A DNA stretch of 64,000 nt, taken from a virus. The stretch covers positions 1 through 64,000 of IMG/VR virus record IMGVR_UViG_3300032236_001081. One strand, written 5' to 3'. Shown here in pieces: positions 46,674 to 55,934 of this stretch. The notes below the pieces were generated by a model that did not search any database, was not told where the DNA came from, and saw only the letters and a program-made list of their open reading frames with translations. Both the position numbers and the translations under genes were made by a program. The stretch's first letter is position 1; each line of letters begins with the position of its first letter.

Positions 46674-47903
46674 ATGTCTCGTGGTAAGAATTTACAAGAA
46701 ATGGAAATAGGCACTAAACAATCTAACACTGCGGTAAATGCAGGTGCAAAGTCGGGAGACTCAATGCCTAAGTTGACCACAGGTATTCCCGATGGTCAAT
46801 CTGGTAGCTGGGAGGACCTAGGTGGTCCAACTCCAGAAAATTATACAAACGACCCCGAAGGTCCAGCAAAACTTAAGGATGCTGCTGCAGTTTTACAACA
46901 GGTAAGAAATGTAGTTAATGCTAAAGCAAAAGCTGCAGACCCTATGCCTACTATGAAAAAGCCAGTAGATGAAGAATCCGAATACGATGATGAAGATGAA
47001 ATCGTAGAGGCTAAAGAAGAAGATGATGAAGATATGGAGGATGAAGCTCCTAAATCTAAATCAAAGAAAAAAGGAATGATGAAAGGTAAAAAAGAAGAAG
47101 ACAAAGAAGATGATGAAGAAAGCTGTGGGGACGACGAAGAAGTAAAAGAAGAAATTCAAATGATTGAAGACCAGATTGAAGAAGATGTAGCCGCTCTTCT
47201 TTCTGGTGAGGACCTTTCTGAAGAGTTTAAGTTCAAGGCAAGAACTGTTTTTGAAGCAGCTCTTAATGCCAGAACTGAACAAATTGAAGAGGCAATCATT
47301 CGTCAGTATGAAGAACAGCTTTCTGAAGAAGTTCAGGAAATTGTTGAAGCACTCACTGACCGTGTAGATGCTTATCTTGAGTATGTTGCCGATGAGTGGA
47401 TTAAAGAAAATGCACTCGCAATAGAGACTGGACTCAAGGCTGAAATGACCGAATCATTCCTAAATGGAATGAAGGAACTTTTTGAAGATCATTATGTAAC
47501 AATCCCTGAAGATAGATATGATGTACTTGAGAGTATGGTAGAAAAACTAGATGATATGGAGACAAAACTCAACGAGCAAATTGAAAGAAATGTTGCTCTA
47601 AACCAAAGATTAGCAGAGTCAGCAACTGATGTAATTTTTGCAGAAGTAGCTGAAGGACTTGCAATTTCTCAAAAAGATAAGCTTGCCTCTCTTGCTGAAA
47701 ATGTTGAGTTTGATGGTGAAGGAGAATATCGTGAGAAACTAGTCACTCTAAGGGAATCTTATTTCCCTGCATATGCTAGTGCTCCAACCAGAAACAGACA
47801 AGATTATCTTGTTGAAGAGACTACTGATTCTGTTCCATATTCTGCTCCAACTGGAGTTATGGAAGCTTATGTCAATGCCTTCGCAAAAGTTTCTAAAAAG
47901 TGA
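46674..47903 (+). CDS. gp22: Prohead scaffold protein gp22
   Basis: A 409-residue protein (T4 gp22 has 269). The N-terminal 90 residues are Gly/Pro-rich. A stretch of alternating acidic and Lys runs (about 100-165) is followed by a long helical part (EDQIEEDVAALLSGEDLSEE, FKFKARTVFEAAL, then FEDHYVTIPEDRYDV), the conserved gp22 core. LTERK-type sites abound for gp21 digestion. The acidic stretch resembles a fused extra core segment relative to T4. Confidence 0.9.
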   Translation: MSRGKNLQEMEIGTKQSNTAVNAGAKSGDSMPKLTTGIPDGQSGSWEDLGGPTPENYTNDPEGPAKLKDAAAVLQQVRNVVNAKAKAADPMPTMKKPVDEESEYDDEDEIVEAKEEDDEDMEDEAPKSKSKKKGMMKGKKEEDKEDDEESCGDDEEVKEEIQMIEDQIEEDVAALLSGEDLSEEFKFKARTVFEAALNARTEQIEEAIIRQYEEQLSEEVQEIVEALTDRVDAYLEYVADEWIKENALAIETGLKAEMTESFLNGMKELFEDHYVTIPEDRYDVLESMVEKLDDMETKLNEQIERNVALNQRLAESATDVIFAEVAEGLAISQKDKLASLAENVEFDGEGEYREKLVTLRESYFPAYASAPTRNRQDYLVEETTDSVPYSAPTGVMEAYVNAFAKVSKK

Positions 47904-47958
47904 TTTTTAGATAATATCAAATCAAACAACAAACTATTTTTTAAAAGAGGTAAATCAA

Positions 47959-49353
47959 ATGCAAATGTTCAATGCAGAACAATTGCAAGAAAAGTGGGCA
48001 CCGCTCCTTGATTTCAATGGAGTAGAATCTATTGGAGATTCACACCGTAGAGCTGTGACTGCTATCTTGCTAGAGAACCAAGAAAGAGCACTCAGAGAAG
48101 AAAGAGAGTTTCTTTCAGAATCACCCACTACTAATACTCAAGGAGCACCTGGTGCTGCTGGTTTCAGTTATGGTGCTGATGCAACTGGACCCGTAGCTGG
48201 TTTTGACCCTGTTCTTATCAGTCTCATTCGTCGTTCAATGCCTAACTTGGTCGCATATGACCTAGCTGGCGTTCAACCAATGAATGGTCCTGTAAGCTTG
48301 ATCTTCGCAATGAGATCGCGCTATAAGAACCAGTCTGGTGCTGAAACATTCTACAATGAAGTAGATACAGCATTCACTGGACAAAATTCTAGCTTTGATA
48401 ATACTGACGGTTGGGTTGATGGTGCGGTTGGACTTGGTACTACTGCACAGTCAGGCGGAAACCCCGGTCTTCTGAACCCTGATGGTAGTGGTGCTTACAA
48501 TGTAGGACAAGCTATGAGCACTGCTGAGGCAGAAAGTCTCGGTAGCACCTATGACAATAACAACCAGTTCAATGAAATGTCTCTCAGCATTGAGAGAGTG
48601 TCCGTTACTGCGAAGTCACGCGCCCTGAAGGCTGAGTACAGCTTAGAGCTTGCACAAGACCTCAAGGCTATTCACGGTCTGAATGCAGAAGCTGAATTAG
48701 CTAACATTCTCTCAACTGAAATCCTTGCTGAAATCAACAGAGAAGTTATCCGTACTATCTACGGAATTGCTAAGCCTGGTGCTCAGAACAATGTTGCAAC
48801 TAGAGGCATTTTTGACCTTGATGTTGACAGCAACGGTCGTTGGTCAGTTGAGAAGTTCAAAGGTCTTATCTTCCAAATCGAGCGTGATGCTAACCTCATC
48901 GCACAAACCACTCGTAGAGGAAAGGGTAATATCATTATGTGCTCTGCAGACATCGCTTCTGCTCTTGCACACGCTGGTATTCTTGATTATACCCCAGCAC
49001 TTAATGCAAACTTGACTGTTGATGACACCGGAAATACTTTCGCAGGCGTTCTTCAAGGTAAGTTCAAAGTTTATATTGACCCATATGCTGCTAACAACTC
49101 TGGTACTCAGTACTATGTTGCAGGATACAAGGGTTCTTCCCCTTATGATGCTGGTCTATTCTATTGCCCTTATGTTCCTCTCCAAATGGTTCGTGCCGTT
49201 GGTGAGAGAAGCTTCCAGCCAAAAATCGGATTTAAGACCCGTTATGGTATGGTTGCTAACCCATTTGCAGGCGGTCTTGACCAGGATATGGGAGTTATTA
49301 AGAGAAACAGCAATAACTACTACCGTAGAGTTACCGTAAAGAACTTAATGTGA
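47959..49353 (+). CDS. gp23: Major capsid protein gp23
   Basis: A 464-residue protein (T4 gp23 has 521). LQEKWAPLLDF at the start, then SLIRRSMPNLVAYDLAGVQP and a C-terminal RYGMVANPFAGG are hallmark gp23 blocks of the HK97 fold. The gp21 cleavage site is predicted after E54 in FLSES, matching the I/L-x-E rule. Third codon positions are richer in C and G than in neighbouring genes, as expected for the most abundant virion protein. The start could be ATG 47959 or 47965. AAAAGAGG lies upstream; a terminator follows. Confidence 0.96.
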   Translation: MQMFNAEQLQEKWAPLLDFNGVESIGDSHRRAVTAILLENQERALREEREFLSESPTTNTQGAPGAAGFSYGADATGPVAGFDPVLISLIRRSMPNLVAYDLAGVQPMNGPVSLIFAMRSRYKNQSGAETFYNEVDTAFTGQNSSFDNTDGWVDGAVGLGTTAQSGGNPGLLNPDGSGAYNVGQAMSTAEAESLGSTYDNNNQFNEMSLSIERVSVTAKSRALKAEYSLELAQDLKAIHGLNAEAELANILSTEILAEINREVIRTIYGIAKPGAQNNVATRGIFDLDVDSNGRWSVEKFKGLIFQIERDANLIAQTTRRGKGNIIMCSADIASALAHAGILDYTPALNANLTVDDTGNTFAGVLQGKFKVYIDPYAANNSGTQYYVAGYKGSSPYDAGLFYCPYVPLQMVRAVGERSFQPKIGFKTRYGMVANPFAGGLDQDMGVIKRNSNNYYRRVTVKNLM

Positions 49354-49374
49354 GTTCAGTTTACATTTAACTTC

Positions 49375-49402
49375 AGGACCTCCCAAAAGGGGGTCCTTTT
49401 TT
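49375..49402 (+). terminator. Intrinsic terminator after gene 23
   Basis: AGGACC-T-CCC pairs with GGG-GGTCCT around AAAA (49375-49397) and runs into TTTTTT (49397-49402). Confidence 0.85.
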
Positions 49403-49407
49403 ATTGG

Positions 49408-49415
49408 AATAAATA
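49408..49415 (+). promoter_or_regulatory. Late promoter before gene 3
   Basis: AATAAATA starts 6 bases after the gene 23 terminator T-run and lies 24 bases before the ATG at 49440. Confidence 0.6.
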
Positions 49416-49439
49416 GGTATGATTGAATAAATTGATAAA

Positions 49440-49982
49440 ATGTCGGGAAATCCTTGGCCTAATCAGATTACAAATAGAAACTTTCTATCTCCAATAGGAT
49501 TTAAATTTTCTTTGGTAAAGAAGCCAAAAATAGATTTTTTTTGTAATGCTGCAAATCTACCAGGTCTAAATCTAGGAGTTGCAATCCAATCTAATCCACT
49601 TAAACCAATTCCTATTCCAGGAGATACCTTATCTTATGAGGATTTAACTCTTCGTTTTATGGTAGACGAAGATATGGTGAATTACCTAGAAGTTTATAAT
49701 TGGTTGGTTCAATTCGGATTTCCAGATAACTTCGGACAATACCAGCAACTATTGAATGAAGATGAAAATAGTAAAGGAAAACAAAATGCAATTTCCGGTA
49801 TGTCGGATGGAACTCTTTTTGTTTATAACAATACTTTCAATCCAAATTTAAAAGTTGTTTTTAAAGACTTATTCCCAGTTTCTCTAAGTGGTATTTCATT
49901 TGATAGCACTTCAAATGATGTGAATTATGTGACAGCACAGGTCACTTTCAAGTATACTATATTTGATATTATTAAACTATAA
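49440..49982 (+). CDS. gp3: Tail completion / tube terminator protein gp3
   Basis: A 180-residue protein (T4 gp3 has 176). NFLSPIGFKFSLVKKPKIDF, LPGLNLGVAIQSNPLKPIPI with PGDTLSYEDLTLRFMVDEDM, and YNWLVQFGFP are the conserved gp3/tube-like blocks. gp3 ends tube polymerisation and holds the sheath. Gene 3 directly after gene 23 matches cyanophage gene order. Confidence 0.88.
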   Translation: MSGNPWPNQITNRNFLSPIGFKFSLVKKPKIDFFCNAANLPGLNLGVAIQSNPLKPIPIPGDTLSYEDLTLRFMVDEDMVNYLEVYNWLVQFGFPDNFGQYQQLLNEDENSKGKQNAISGMSDGTLFVYNNTFNPNLKVVFKDLFPVSLSGISFDSTSNDVNYVTAQVTFKYTIFDIIKL

Positions 49983-49985
49983 TTT

Positions 49986-50414
49986 ATGAACATTAATGAA
50001 ATTGAAAGTCTCTGGGAAGAAGATAGTAAAATAGACCCAGATAATCTACATCTTGAAAGTATTAAAATTCCTTCTCTACACTCTAAGTATCATCAAATTC
50101 ACAATAATATATCATTACTTAAAAAGATAGAAGAAAATAAATTAGCAGTTATTGAGAAAGAAAAATGGTTATATTATTCAGGGAAAGCAAGTCCAGAAGT
50201 CTATAAAGAAACCCCATTTGACCACAGAGTGATGAAACAGGACTTAGATAAGTATCTACGGTCAGATGAAGATATTGTCAAAGTTATCACTAAAATTCAA
50301 TATTTCCAACTAATGTTGGACTATCTTGAAAGTATTCTCAAGACTTTACATAATAGAACTTTTGTAATTAAAAATGCAATTGATTGGTCTAAATTTTCTG
50401 CAGGATATGATTAA
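49986..50414 (+). CDS. uvsY: Recombination mediator UvsY
   Basis: A 142-residue protein (T4 UvsY has 137). INEIESLWEEDSKIDPDNLH, SLHSKYHQIHNNISLLKKIE and the KEKWLYYSGKASPEVY block are diagnostic. UvsY loads the UvsX recombinase onto gp32-coated single-stranded DNA. It lies 2 bases before uvsW, and both belong to recombination-dependent replication. Confidence 0.92.
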   Translation: MNINEIESLWEEDSKIDPDNLHLESIKIPSLHSKYHQIHNNISLLKKIEENKLAVIEKEKWLYYSGKASPEVYKETPFDHRVMKQDLDKYLRSDEDIVKVITKIQYFQLMLDYLESILKTLHNRTFVIKNAIDWSKFSAGYD

Positions 50415-50416
50415 TT

Positions 50417-51889
50417 ATGTCAGATATTATTATTTCAAAAAAGAATGAGGTATACCTCAAACTCAAATGTGAGCCACATATTCTTTATGAATTGGCACCA
50501 TATTTTACATTTGAAGTTGAGAATGCCAAATTTATGCCTCAGACTAGAAGAAGGAACTGGGATGGAGTTATTCATCTACTTAGCACTCATACTGGAGAAC
50601 TTTATGTTGGTCTTCTTGATAAGTTAATTGAGAAGATAAAGTCTCACGAATATACCTATGAATTTGAAGATAGTAAATTCTATGGCCTTCCTTTTGAAGA
50701 AAATGAAATGATTTCTTTTGAAGGAGTTAAATCCTATATGAGGTCAATTCTTTCTTCAAAGTATGAAGCAAGAGATTATCAGATTGATGCAGTAACTGAT
50801 GCACTTAAATATAATCGTAAACTTCTTCTTTCTCCTACGAGTAGTGGTAAATCAATGATGATTTACACACTTATCCGCTATTACACTCAAAAGGGGCTTA
50901 AGACGCTTCTAATTACGCCTACAACTTCCCTTGTAGAACAAATGTATAAAGACTTCCACGATTATGGTTGGGACTGTGAGGAGTTCATACACCGGGTGTA
51001 TTCAGGCCGTGCTAAGCAAACAGATAAGCAAATTATGATATCTACTTATCAAAGCATTTATGATTTAGATAAAAAATATTTTAATGAGTTTGATGTTGTG
51101 ATTGTTGATGAAGCCCACACTGCAAAATCAAAGTCAATTACGGGTATTATGAATAAAATGCATAATACAAAATATCGTTTTGGATTTACTGGAACTTTAG
51201 ATGGAAGCACTACTCATAAATGGTGTCTAGAAGGAATGTTTGGTCCTACTTATAAAGTAACTCAAACTAAAGAGTTAATGGATAAGGGAAATATTGCTCA
51301 ACTTCAAATTCAAGTTCTTGTTCTTCAACATAAAGGACAAAAGTTTGAAACTTATGAAGATGAAATTCAGTATTTGATTACTCACGAGAAAAGAAATAAC
51401 TTCATCAAAAATCTTACTTTAGATTTAAAAGGTAATACTTTAATTCTTTATAGTCGGGTAGAAACTCACGGAGCAATCTTATATGACCTAATAAATAGTT
51501 CAGTGCCCGATGAACGAAAAGTATTTTTTGTTTTTGGTGGAGTTGACACTGAAGAGAGAGAGAAAATAAGGGAAATTACCGAAACTGAAACTGATGCAGT
51601 TATTGTTGCTTCTTATGGTGTTTTTAGCACTGGTATCTCCATAAAAAATCTTCATAATCTTATTTTTGCAAGCCCTTCCAAATCAAGAATAAGAAATCTT
51701 CAAAGTATTGGTAGAATACTTAGAAAGTCAAATACTAAAAATAAAGCAGTTCTTTATGATATTGCCGATGATTGCACTTATAATTCAAAAAAGAATTATA
51801 CACTAAACCACCTTATTGAAAGAATAAAAATTTATTCTGAAGAACAATTTAATTATCAATTACACAAAATTAACTTTAAAGAAAAATGA
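50417..51889 (+). CDS. uvsW: Helicase UvsW
   Basis: A 490-residue superfamily 2 helicase (T4 UvsW has 503). Walker A SPTSSGKSMM (about 138-147), DEAH box VVIVDEAHTAK (about 228-238), motif III FTGTLDG, and motif VI LQSIGRILRKS (about 428-438) are all intact. UvsW remodels stalled forks and R-loops and in T4 shuts off origin-dependent replication. This is relevant to the candidate origin at 7415-8105. The stop overlaps the next ATG. Confidence 0.94.
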   Translation: MSDIIISKKNEVYLKLKCEPHILYELAPYFTFEVENAKFMPQTRRRNWDGVIHLLSTHTGELYVGLLDKLIEKIKSHEYTYEFEDSKFYGLPFEENEMISFEGVKSYMRSILSSKYEARDYQIDAVTDALKYNRKLLLSPTSSGKSMMIYTLIRYYTQKGLKTLLITPTTSLVEQMYKDFHDYGWDCEEFIHRVYSGRAKQTDKQIMISTYQSIYDLDKKYFNEFDVVIVDEAHTAKSKSITGIMNKMHNTKYRFGFTGTLDGSTTHKWCLEGMFGPTYKVTQTKELMDKGNIAQLQIQVLVLQHKGQKFETYEDEIQYLITHEKRNNFIKNLTLDLKGNTLILYSRVETHGAILYDLINSSVPDERKVFFVFGGVDTEEREKIREITETETDAVIVASYGVFSTGISIKNLHNLIFASPSKSRIRNLQSIGRILRKSNTKNKAVLYDIADDCTYNSKKNYTLNHLIERIKIYSEEQFNYQLHKINFKEK

Positions 51890-52311
51890 ATGAAGAAGAA
51901 TTCTATGCAACAATCAAATTAGTCTCTGGGGAAGAAATATTTGCAAAAGTATGTCCTTTTGATGAAGAAGATAAAACAATTTTAGTTTTAGATAATCCGA
52001 TTACAATAGAAACAATATATGTTCCTAGGTTTGAAGGTTCTATTGCAAAAGTGCATCCTTGGATTAAATTAAGTGACGATACTATGTTTATTATCAATTT
52101 AGATAAAGTTATTACTATGACAGAAGTGTTTGAAAGTTCTCTTATTAAGATGCATAAAAAATACAGCAGAGAACGGTTTAAGAGTTCTAATAAATCTGAA
52201 ATTACTCCTAATATGGGATATGTTTCATCTATTACTGATGCCCGTCGGGACCTAGAAAAAATCTATAACCTAGAGAGTTCTAAAAGTAATTTAGATAATA
52301 TAAAGGAATAG
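51886..52311 (+). CDS. Sm-like small beta-barrel protein, copy 1
   Basis: A 141-residue protein. The pattern TIKLVSGEEIFAKV...ILVLDNPITIE...MFIINLDKVITMTEV fits an Sm-like barrel (Sm1 xxLxxG... and a closing strand). The 59443-59769 product has the same order of elements. From memory an Sm-like protein of putative cyanophage origin has a solved structure. The last 60 residues are a polar, Ser/Lys-rich tail. A role in RNA handling is inferred only. Confidence 0.6.
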   Translation: MNEEEFYATIKLVSGEEIFAKVCPFDEEDKTILVLDNPITIETIYVPRFEGSIAKVHPWIKLSDDTMFIINLDKVITMTEVFESSLIKMHKKYSRERFKSSNKSEITPNMGYVSSITDARRDLEKIYNLESSKSNLDNIKE

Positions 52312-52368
52312 AGTTATTTTCAACTCACAGAAGTTATTATACTTACTTTAGAGTATGCCGTCAATAGG

Positions 52369-52376
52369 TATAAATA
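52369..52376 (+). promoter_or_regulatory. Late-promoter octamer upstream of gene 55
   Basis: A perfect TATAAATA lies 68 bases before ATG 52444. A host-type promoter candidate follows at 52391, so gene 55 may have both types. Confidence 0.55.
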
Positions 52377-52390
52377 CTCATCTTTTAAAA

Positions 52391-52420
52391 TTGACTTATG
52401 TGGTAAGGTCTTGTTAAGAT
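52391..52420 (+). promoter_or_regulatory. Possible host-type promoter for gene 55 (TTGACT-18-TAAGAT)
   Basis: TTGACT (52391-52396) and TAAGAT (52415-52420) are separated by 18 bases, 24 bases before ATG 52444. An earlier-acting promoter is expected for a late sigma factor. Confidence 0.4.
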
Positions 52421-52443
52421 ATTCACAAATAAAAGTATGTAAA

Positions 52444-52911
52444 ATGATTAAAAAACAAAAAAATATTCATTATGTAAACAATAAAGAATTTCACGAAGCA
52501 CTTATTGTTTATAAGAACAAATGTAATATAGCAAAAGAGAAAGGAGAGCCGAAACCACAAATTTCAACTTATCTCGGGGATTGCTTTCTAAAAATTGCTA
52601 CTCACTTATCATATCGTCCTAATTTTGTGAATTATATGTTCCGTGATGATATGATAAGTGATGGAGTTGAGAATTGTCTGCAGTATATTCATAACTTTGA
52701 TGTAGAAAGGACAAATCCATTTGCTTATTTTACTCAAATCGTATACTACGCATTTCTACGCCGTATAGGTAAAGAGAAAAAACAAGTAGAGATTAAAGAG
52801 AAAATTCTAGAAAGAACTTCATTTGATGAAGTCTTTACTGCCGACGAACATTTTAGTAGTTCAGATTACAACTCAATTAAAGAGGGTCTTTATTCTAAAC
52901 ATCGTTATTGA
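52444..52911 (+). CDS. gp55: Late-transcription sigma factor gp55
   Basis: A 155-residue protein (T4 gp55 has 185). ATG 52444 is chosen over the in-frame TTG 52411. FVNYMFRDDMISDGVENCLQ with YIHNFDVERTNPFAYFTQIV and YYAFLRRIGKEKKQ is the sigma region-2-like core that recognises TATAAATA. It redirects host RNA polymerase to the late promoters listed here, helped by gp45 and gp33 (no gp33 recognised in the window). Confidence 0.92.
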   Translation: MIKKQKNIHYVNNKEFHEALIVYKNKCNIAKEKGEPKPQISTYLGDCFLKIATHLSYRPNFVNYMFRDDMISDGVENCLQYIHNFDVERTNPFAYFTQIVYYAFLRRIGKEKKQVEIKEKILERTSFDEVFTADEHFSSSDYNSIKEGLYSKHRY

Positions 52912-52913
52912 TT

Positions 52914-53963
52914 ATGAAAATTGCTTTAATTACGGACACTCATTTCAATTTTAAAAAATCAAATCAGATTTATCACGACTATTTTGAAAGATTTTATACA
53001 GATATCTTCTTTCCTACTCTAGAAGACCGTAGAATTGATACTGCTATTCATTTGGGGGACGCATTTGATAATCGCAAAGGAGTGGATTACTGGGCATTAG
53101 ACTGGGCACAGAGGGTGTTTTATGACAGACTTAATGATTTAAATATTAATCTTATTCAAATTTGTGGAAATCACGATAGCTTTTATAAGAATTCAAATAA
53201 AATTAATGCAATTGATACTCTTTTAAGAAGTTATAAAAATATAAATTCATTCTCATCACCTGGTGAAATTAAAATAGGAAATTTGCAGTGTTTAATTGTT
53301 CCTTGGATATGTGCTGAAAATGAAGAAGAAACCTTTACTTTGATGGAAAAGACCAAAGCGAAAGTTTTATTTGGTCATTTGGAACTTCAAGGGTTCACTT
53401 TATTTCCAGGAAAAGTGAATACTCACGGATTAACAACCGAAAGGTTTGAAAAGTTTGACAGAGTATACACTGGCCATTATCACGCTCGTAGTAATAATGG
53501 CAAAATCTTTTATCTTGGAAATCCATATCAAATGTTCTGGAGTGATGTAGACGATATGAGAGGATTTCATATCTTTGATACTGAAACTTATGAACTAGAG
53601 TTCATTCCAAATCCCTATAATCTATATGAAAGATTTTACTACGAAAATACTGATTGGAAGACTTTTGATTATTCAATTTTTGAAAACAAAAATGTAAAAA
53701 TAATTGTTAAAGAAAGAACCAGTCAAAGTGATTATGACAAGTTTATATCTAAAATTCTTGAAACTAATATCGTTGATTTGAATATAGTTGAATTAATTGA
53801 CCTTAATGATACTAATGTTAATTTTGATGATATTGAACCAGAAGACACATTCGCAGTTTTATCTAAATATGTAGAAGAAGCAGATTTTTCTTTAGATAAA
53901 GATATGATAAAAAATATTCTCCATAACACTTATAAAGAGGCATTAGAACTGGAGGCAGTGTAA
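52914..53963 (+). CDS. gp47: Recombination nuclease subunit gp47 (Mre11-like)
   Basis: A 349-residue protein (T4 gp47 has 339). The start is ATG 52914. Calcineurin-type phosphoesterase motifs are intact: D8/H10 in LITDTHF, HLGDAFDNR (about 47-55), QICGNHDS (about 82-89), FGHLELQG and TGHYHAR (about 186-192). With gp46 it resects DNA ends for recombination and host DNA breakdown. It ends one base into the next gene (TAATG). Confidence 0.94.
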   Translation: MKIALITDTHFNFKKSNQIYHDYFERFYTDIFFPTLEDRRIDTAIHLGDAFDNRKGVDYWALDWAQRVFYDRLNDLNINLIQICGNHDSFYKNSNKINAIDTLLRSYKNINSFSSPGEIKIGNLQCLIVPWICAENEEETFTLMEKTKAKVLFGHLELQGFTLFPGKVNTHGLTTERFEKFDRVYTGHYHARSNNGKIFYLGNPYQMFWSDVDDMRGFHIFDTETYELEFIPNPYNLYERFYYENTDWKTFDYSIFENKNVKIIVKERTSQSDYDKFISKILETNIVDLNIVELIDLNDTNVNFDDIEPEDTFAVLSKYVEEADFSLDKDMIKNILHNTYKEALELEAV

Positions 53964-54247
53964 TGTATATAATCGCTATTGCTGACTGTGTGGATGAAGG
54001 TGCATATGGAGTAGTAGACGAATGTGGTGAGAAGGCATTATGTTTTTTTGAGTCTGAAGATGATGCAATTAGATATGCAGGACTTTTAGAAGCAGATGAC
54101 TTCCCTGAAATGCAAGTAGTGGAAGTTGAAGATGAGATAGCAATTGAAACTTGTGAAAATTATAATTATCACTATGTGATAGTGAACCCTAATGAATTTG
54201 TAATCCCCCCAAAACAAAATGTTGAATATTCAGAGAATAAAATATAA
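53963..54247 (+). CDS. Small acidic protein between genes 47 and 46
   Basis: A 94-residue, very acidic protein (GEKALCFFESEDDAIRYAGL, LEADDFPEMQVVEVEDEIAI). It overlaps gene 47 by one base and gene 46 by 29 bases, so all three are translationally coupled. The alternating beta-alpha-beta pattern (AIADCVDEGAYGVVDECG, helix, VVEVED) suggests a small ferredoxin-like fold. Cyanophages often carry such a protein here, as I recall. It may modulate the nuclease, which is inference. Confidence 0.6.
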   Translation: MYIIAIADCVDEGAYGVVDECGEKALCFFESEDDAIRYAGLLEADDFPEMQVVEVEDEIAIETCENYNYHYVIVNPNEFVIPPKQNVEYSENKI

Positions 54248-55934
54248 AAATATATTATCGGCAGGAAATCAATTTACAGAAGTTAATTTTACCGATACTA
54301 AAACTACTTTAATCGTAGGAGCAAATGGAAATGGTAAAAGTCTGATTATCACTGCTCTTATTTTTGCTCTATATGGTAGGTCCAATCGTGGGACCACTAA
54401 AAGTCAATTAGTCAATAGCACAAATAAAAAAGATTGTGTCGTTGAATTGGAGTTCTCAATAAAGTCAAAACAATATAAAGTGATAAGAGGGATATCTCCA
54501 AATATATTTGAAATATGGGTAGATGGAGTAGTGCAGAACCAACTTGCATCTGTAAAAGACCAACAAAAATATTTGGAGCAGTCTGTGCTCAGGATGAGTT
54601 ATAAGACCTTCATTCAAGTTGTTGTGCTTGGGAGTAATAACTTTGTTCCATTTATGCAACTATCTTCCTCTGACCGTAGAGACCTTGTAGAAGAACTATT
54701 GGATATTAAAATATTCTCATCTATGAATTCAATTCTAAAAGATAAGATTAAAAATTTAGAAAGAAAAAGGCAAGAAATTAATTACAATAAATCTGCTGTA
54801 ATTGATAAAATTGAAATGCAAAAGAATTTTATCAAAACTCTTAAAGAAGAAGGGGAAGTGATTATTGCAAAAAAGCAAAATAAGATTACTGAAATACAAA
54901 ATGAAAGTGAGAGTATTAATAGCGGAATTTCAACTACATTAAAAGATATAGAAGTTAAGCAAAAAGAATTGGAAAGTATTTCTTTTTCTTCTAAAAAACT
55001 TAAACAACTCATAGGTATTAAAGGTAAATTACAGCAGAAGTCTTCTATTCTTGAAGATGATAAAATATTCTTTCAAAATAACGATGTATGCCCAACTTGT
55101 AAGCAGGACTTACAGATTGAATTCAAAGATGAAATGATAGTAAAACTAAAAGATGAACTATCCGGAATTTCCAGAGGGTTCGTTGAATTAGAACAAGTCA
55201 TAGAAGAAGAGGAAACTAAAGAAAATGAATTTACTAAACTGTCTAGGAATATAACATCTTTAAATAATGAAATTTCTAACCAACAATCTCAAATACTTCG
55301 TAATGGCAAACAGATAAAAGAACTTGAAATTGAAATTGAAGAAACTTCAAACAAATTAAAAAATCAAAGTCAAGAAGCAAAAGTTCTTCGTGCATTGATG
55401 AAAGATGAAGATGCTTTAGATAGAGATAGTTCAAAGTGTAATGAAACAATACACTACTTTGAATTTGCACATCTTCTTATGAAAGATGGAGGAATTAAGA
55501 CAAAAATTATGCAGAAATATCTTCCTCTTCTTAATTTGCAAATTAATAAGTATTTGCAAATGATGGACTTTTATATTAATTTTACTCTTGATGAGGAGTT
55601 TAATGAAAATGTAAAAACTCCAATTCACGAAGATTTTTCTTATGGTTCTTTTAGTGAAGGAGAGAAGCAAAAGATTAATCTTGCAATTCTTTTTGCTTGG
55701 AGAGATATTGCAAAGATGAAAAACTCAATCAACTGTAATTTAATGATACTTGATGAAACTTTTGATAGTTCTTTAGATACCGAAGGTTCAGGAAATCTTT
55801 TAAAAATCTTGAACTATGTAATTAAAGACACCAACATATTTGTAATTTCTCATAGAATAGATGAGTTGATTGATAAATTTGATAGAGTGTTGGAAGTCAA
55901 AAAGATTAACGGGTTCTCTAAAGTTCTAAGTTGA
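54219..55934 (+). CDS. gp46: Recombination nuclease ATPase gp46 (Rad50-like)
   Basis: A 571-residue protein (T4 gp46 has 560). Walker A GANGNGKS (about 34-41), a long coiled coil interrupted by a zinc-hook CPTC (about 291-294), the ABC signature YGSFSEGEKQKI (about 475-486) and Walker B LMILDETFDS (about 508-517) are all present. It partners gp47. The start is inside the preceding gene; MLNIQRIKYKNILSAGNQF fits the family. TTGA overlap with the next gene. Confidence 0.94.
   Translation: MLNIQRIKYKNILSAGNQFTEVNFTDTKTTLIVGANGNGKSLIITALIFALYGRSNRGTTKSQLVNSTNKKDCVVELEFSIKSKQYKVIRGISPNIFEIWVDGVVQNQLASVKDQQKYLEQSVLRMSYKTFIQVVVLGSNNFVPFMQLSSSDRRDLVEELLDIKIFSSMNSILKDKIKNLERKRQEINYNKSAVIDKIEMQKNFIKTLKEEGEVIIAKKQNKITEIQNESESINSGISTTLKDIEVKQKELESISFSSKKLKQLIGIKGKLQQKSSILEDDKIFFQNNDVCPTCKQDLQIEFKDEMIVKLKDELSGISRGFVELEQVIEEEETKENEFTKLSRNITSLNNEISNQQSQILRNGKQIKELEIEIEETSNKLKNQSQEAKVLRALMKDEDALDRDSSKCNETIHYFEFAHLLMKDGGIKTKIMQKYLPLLNLQINKYLQMMDFYINFTLDEEFNENVKTPIHEDFSYGSFSEGEKQKINLAILFAWRDIAKMKNSINCNLMILDETFDSSLDTEGSGNLLKILNYVIKDTNIFVISHRIDELIDKFDRVLEVKKINGFSKVLS

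Noticed and set aside
48725-49339. Alternative + strand frames within gene 23
   Set aside because: They arise from the higher GC content of gene 23; Leu/Ser/Thr-rich composition and no start signals.
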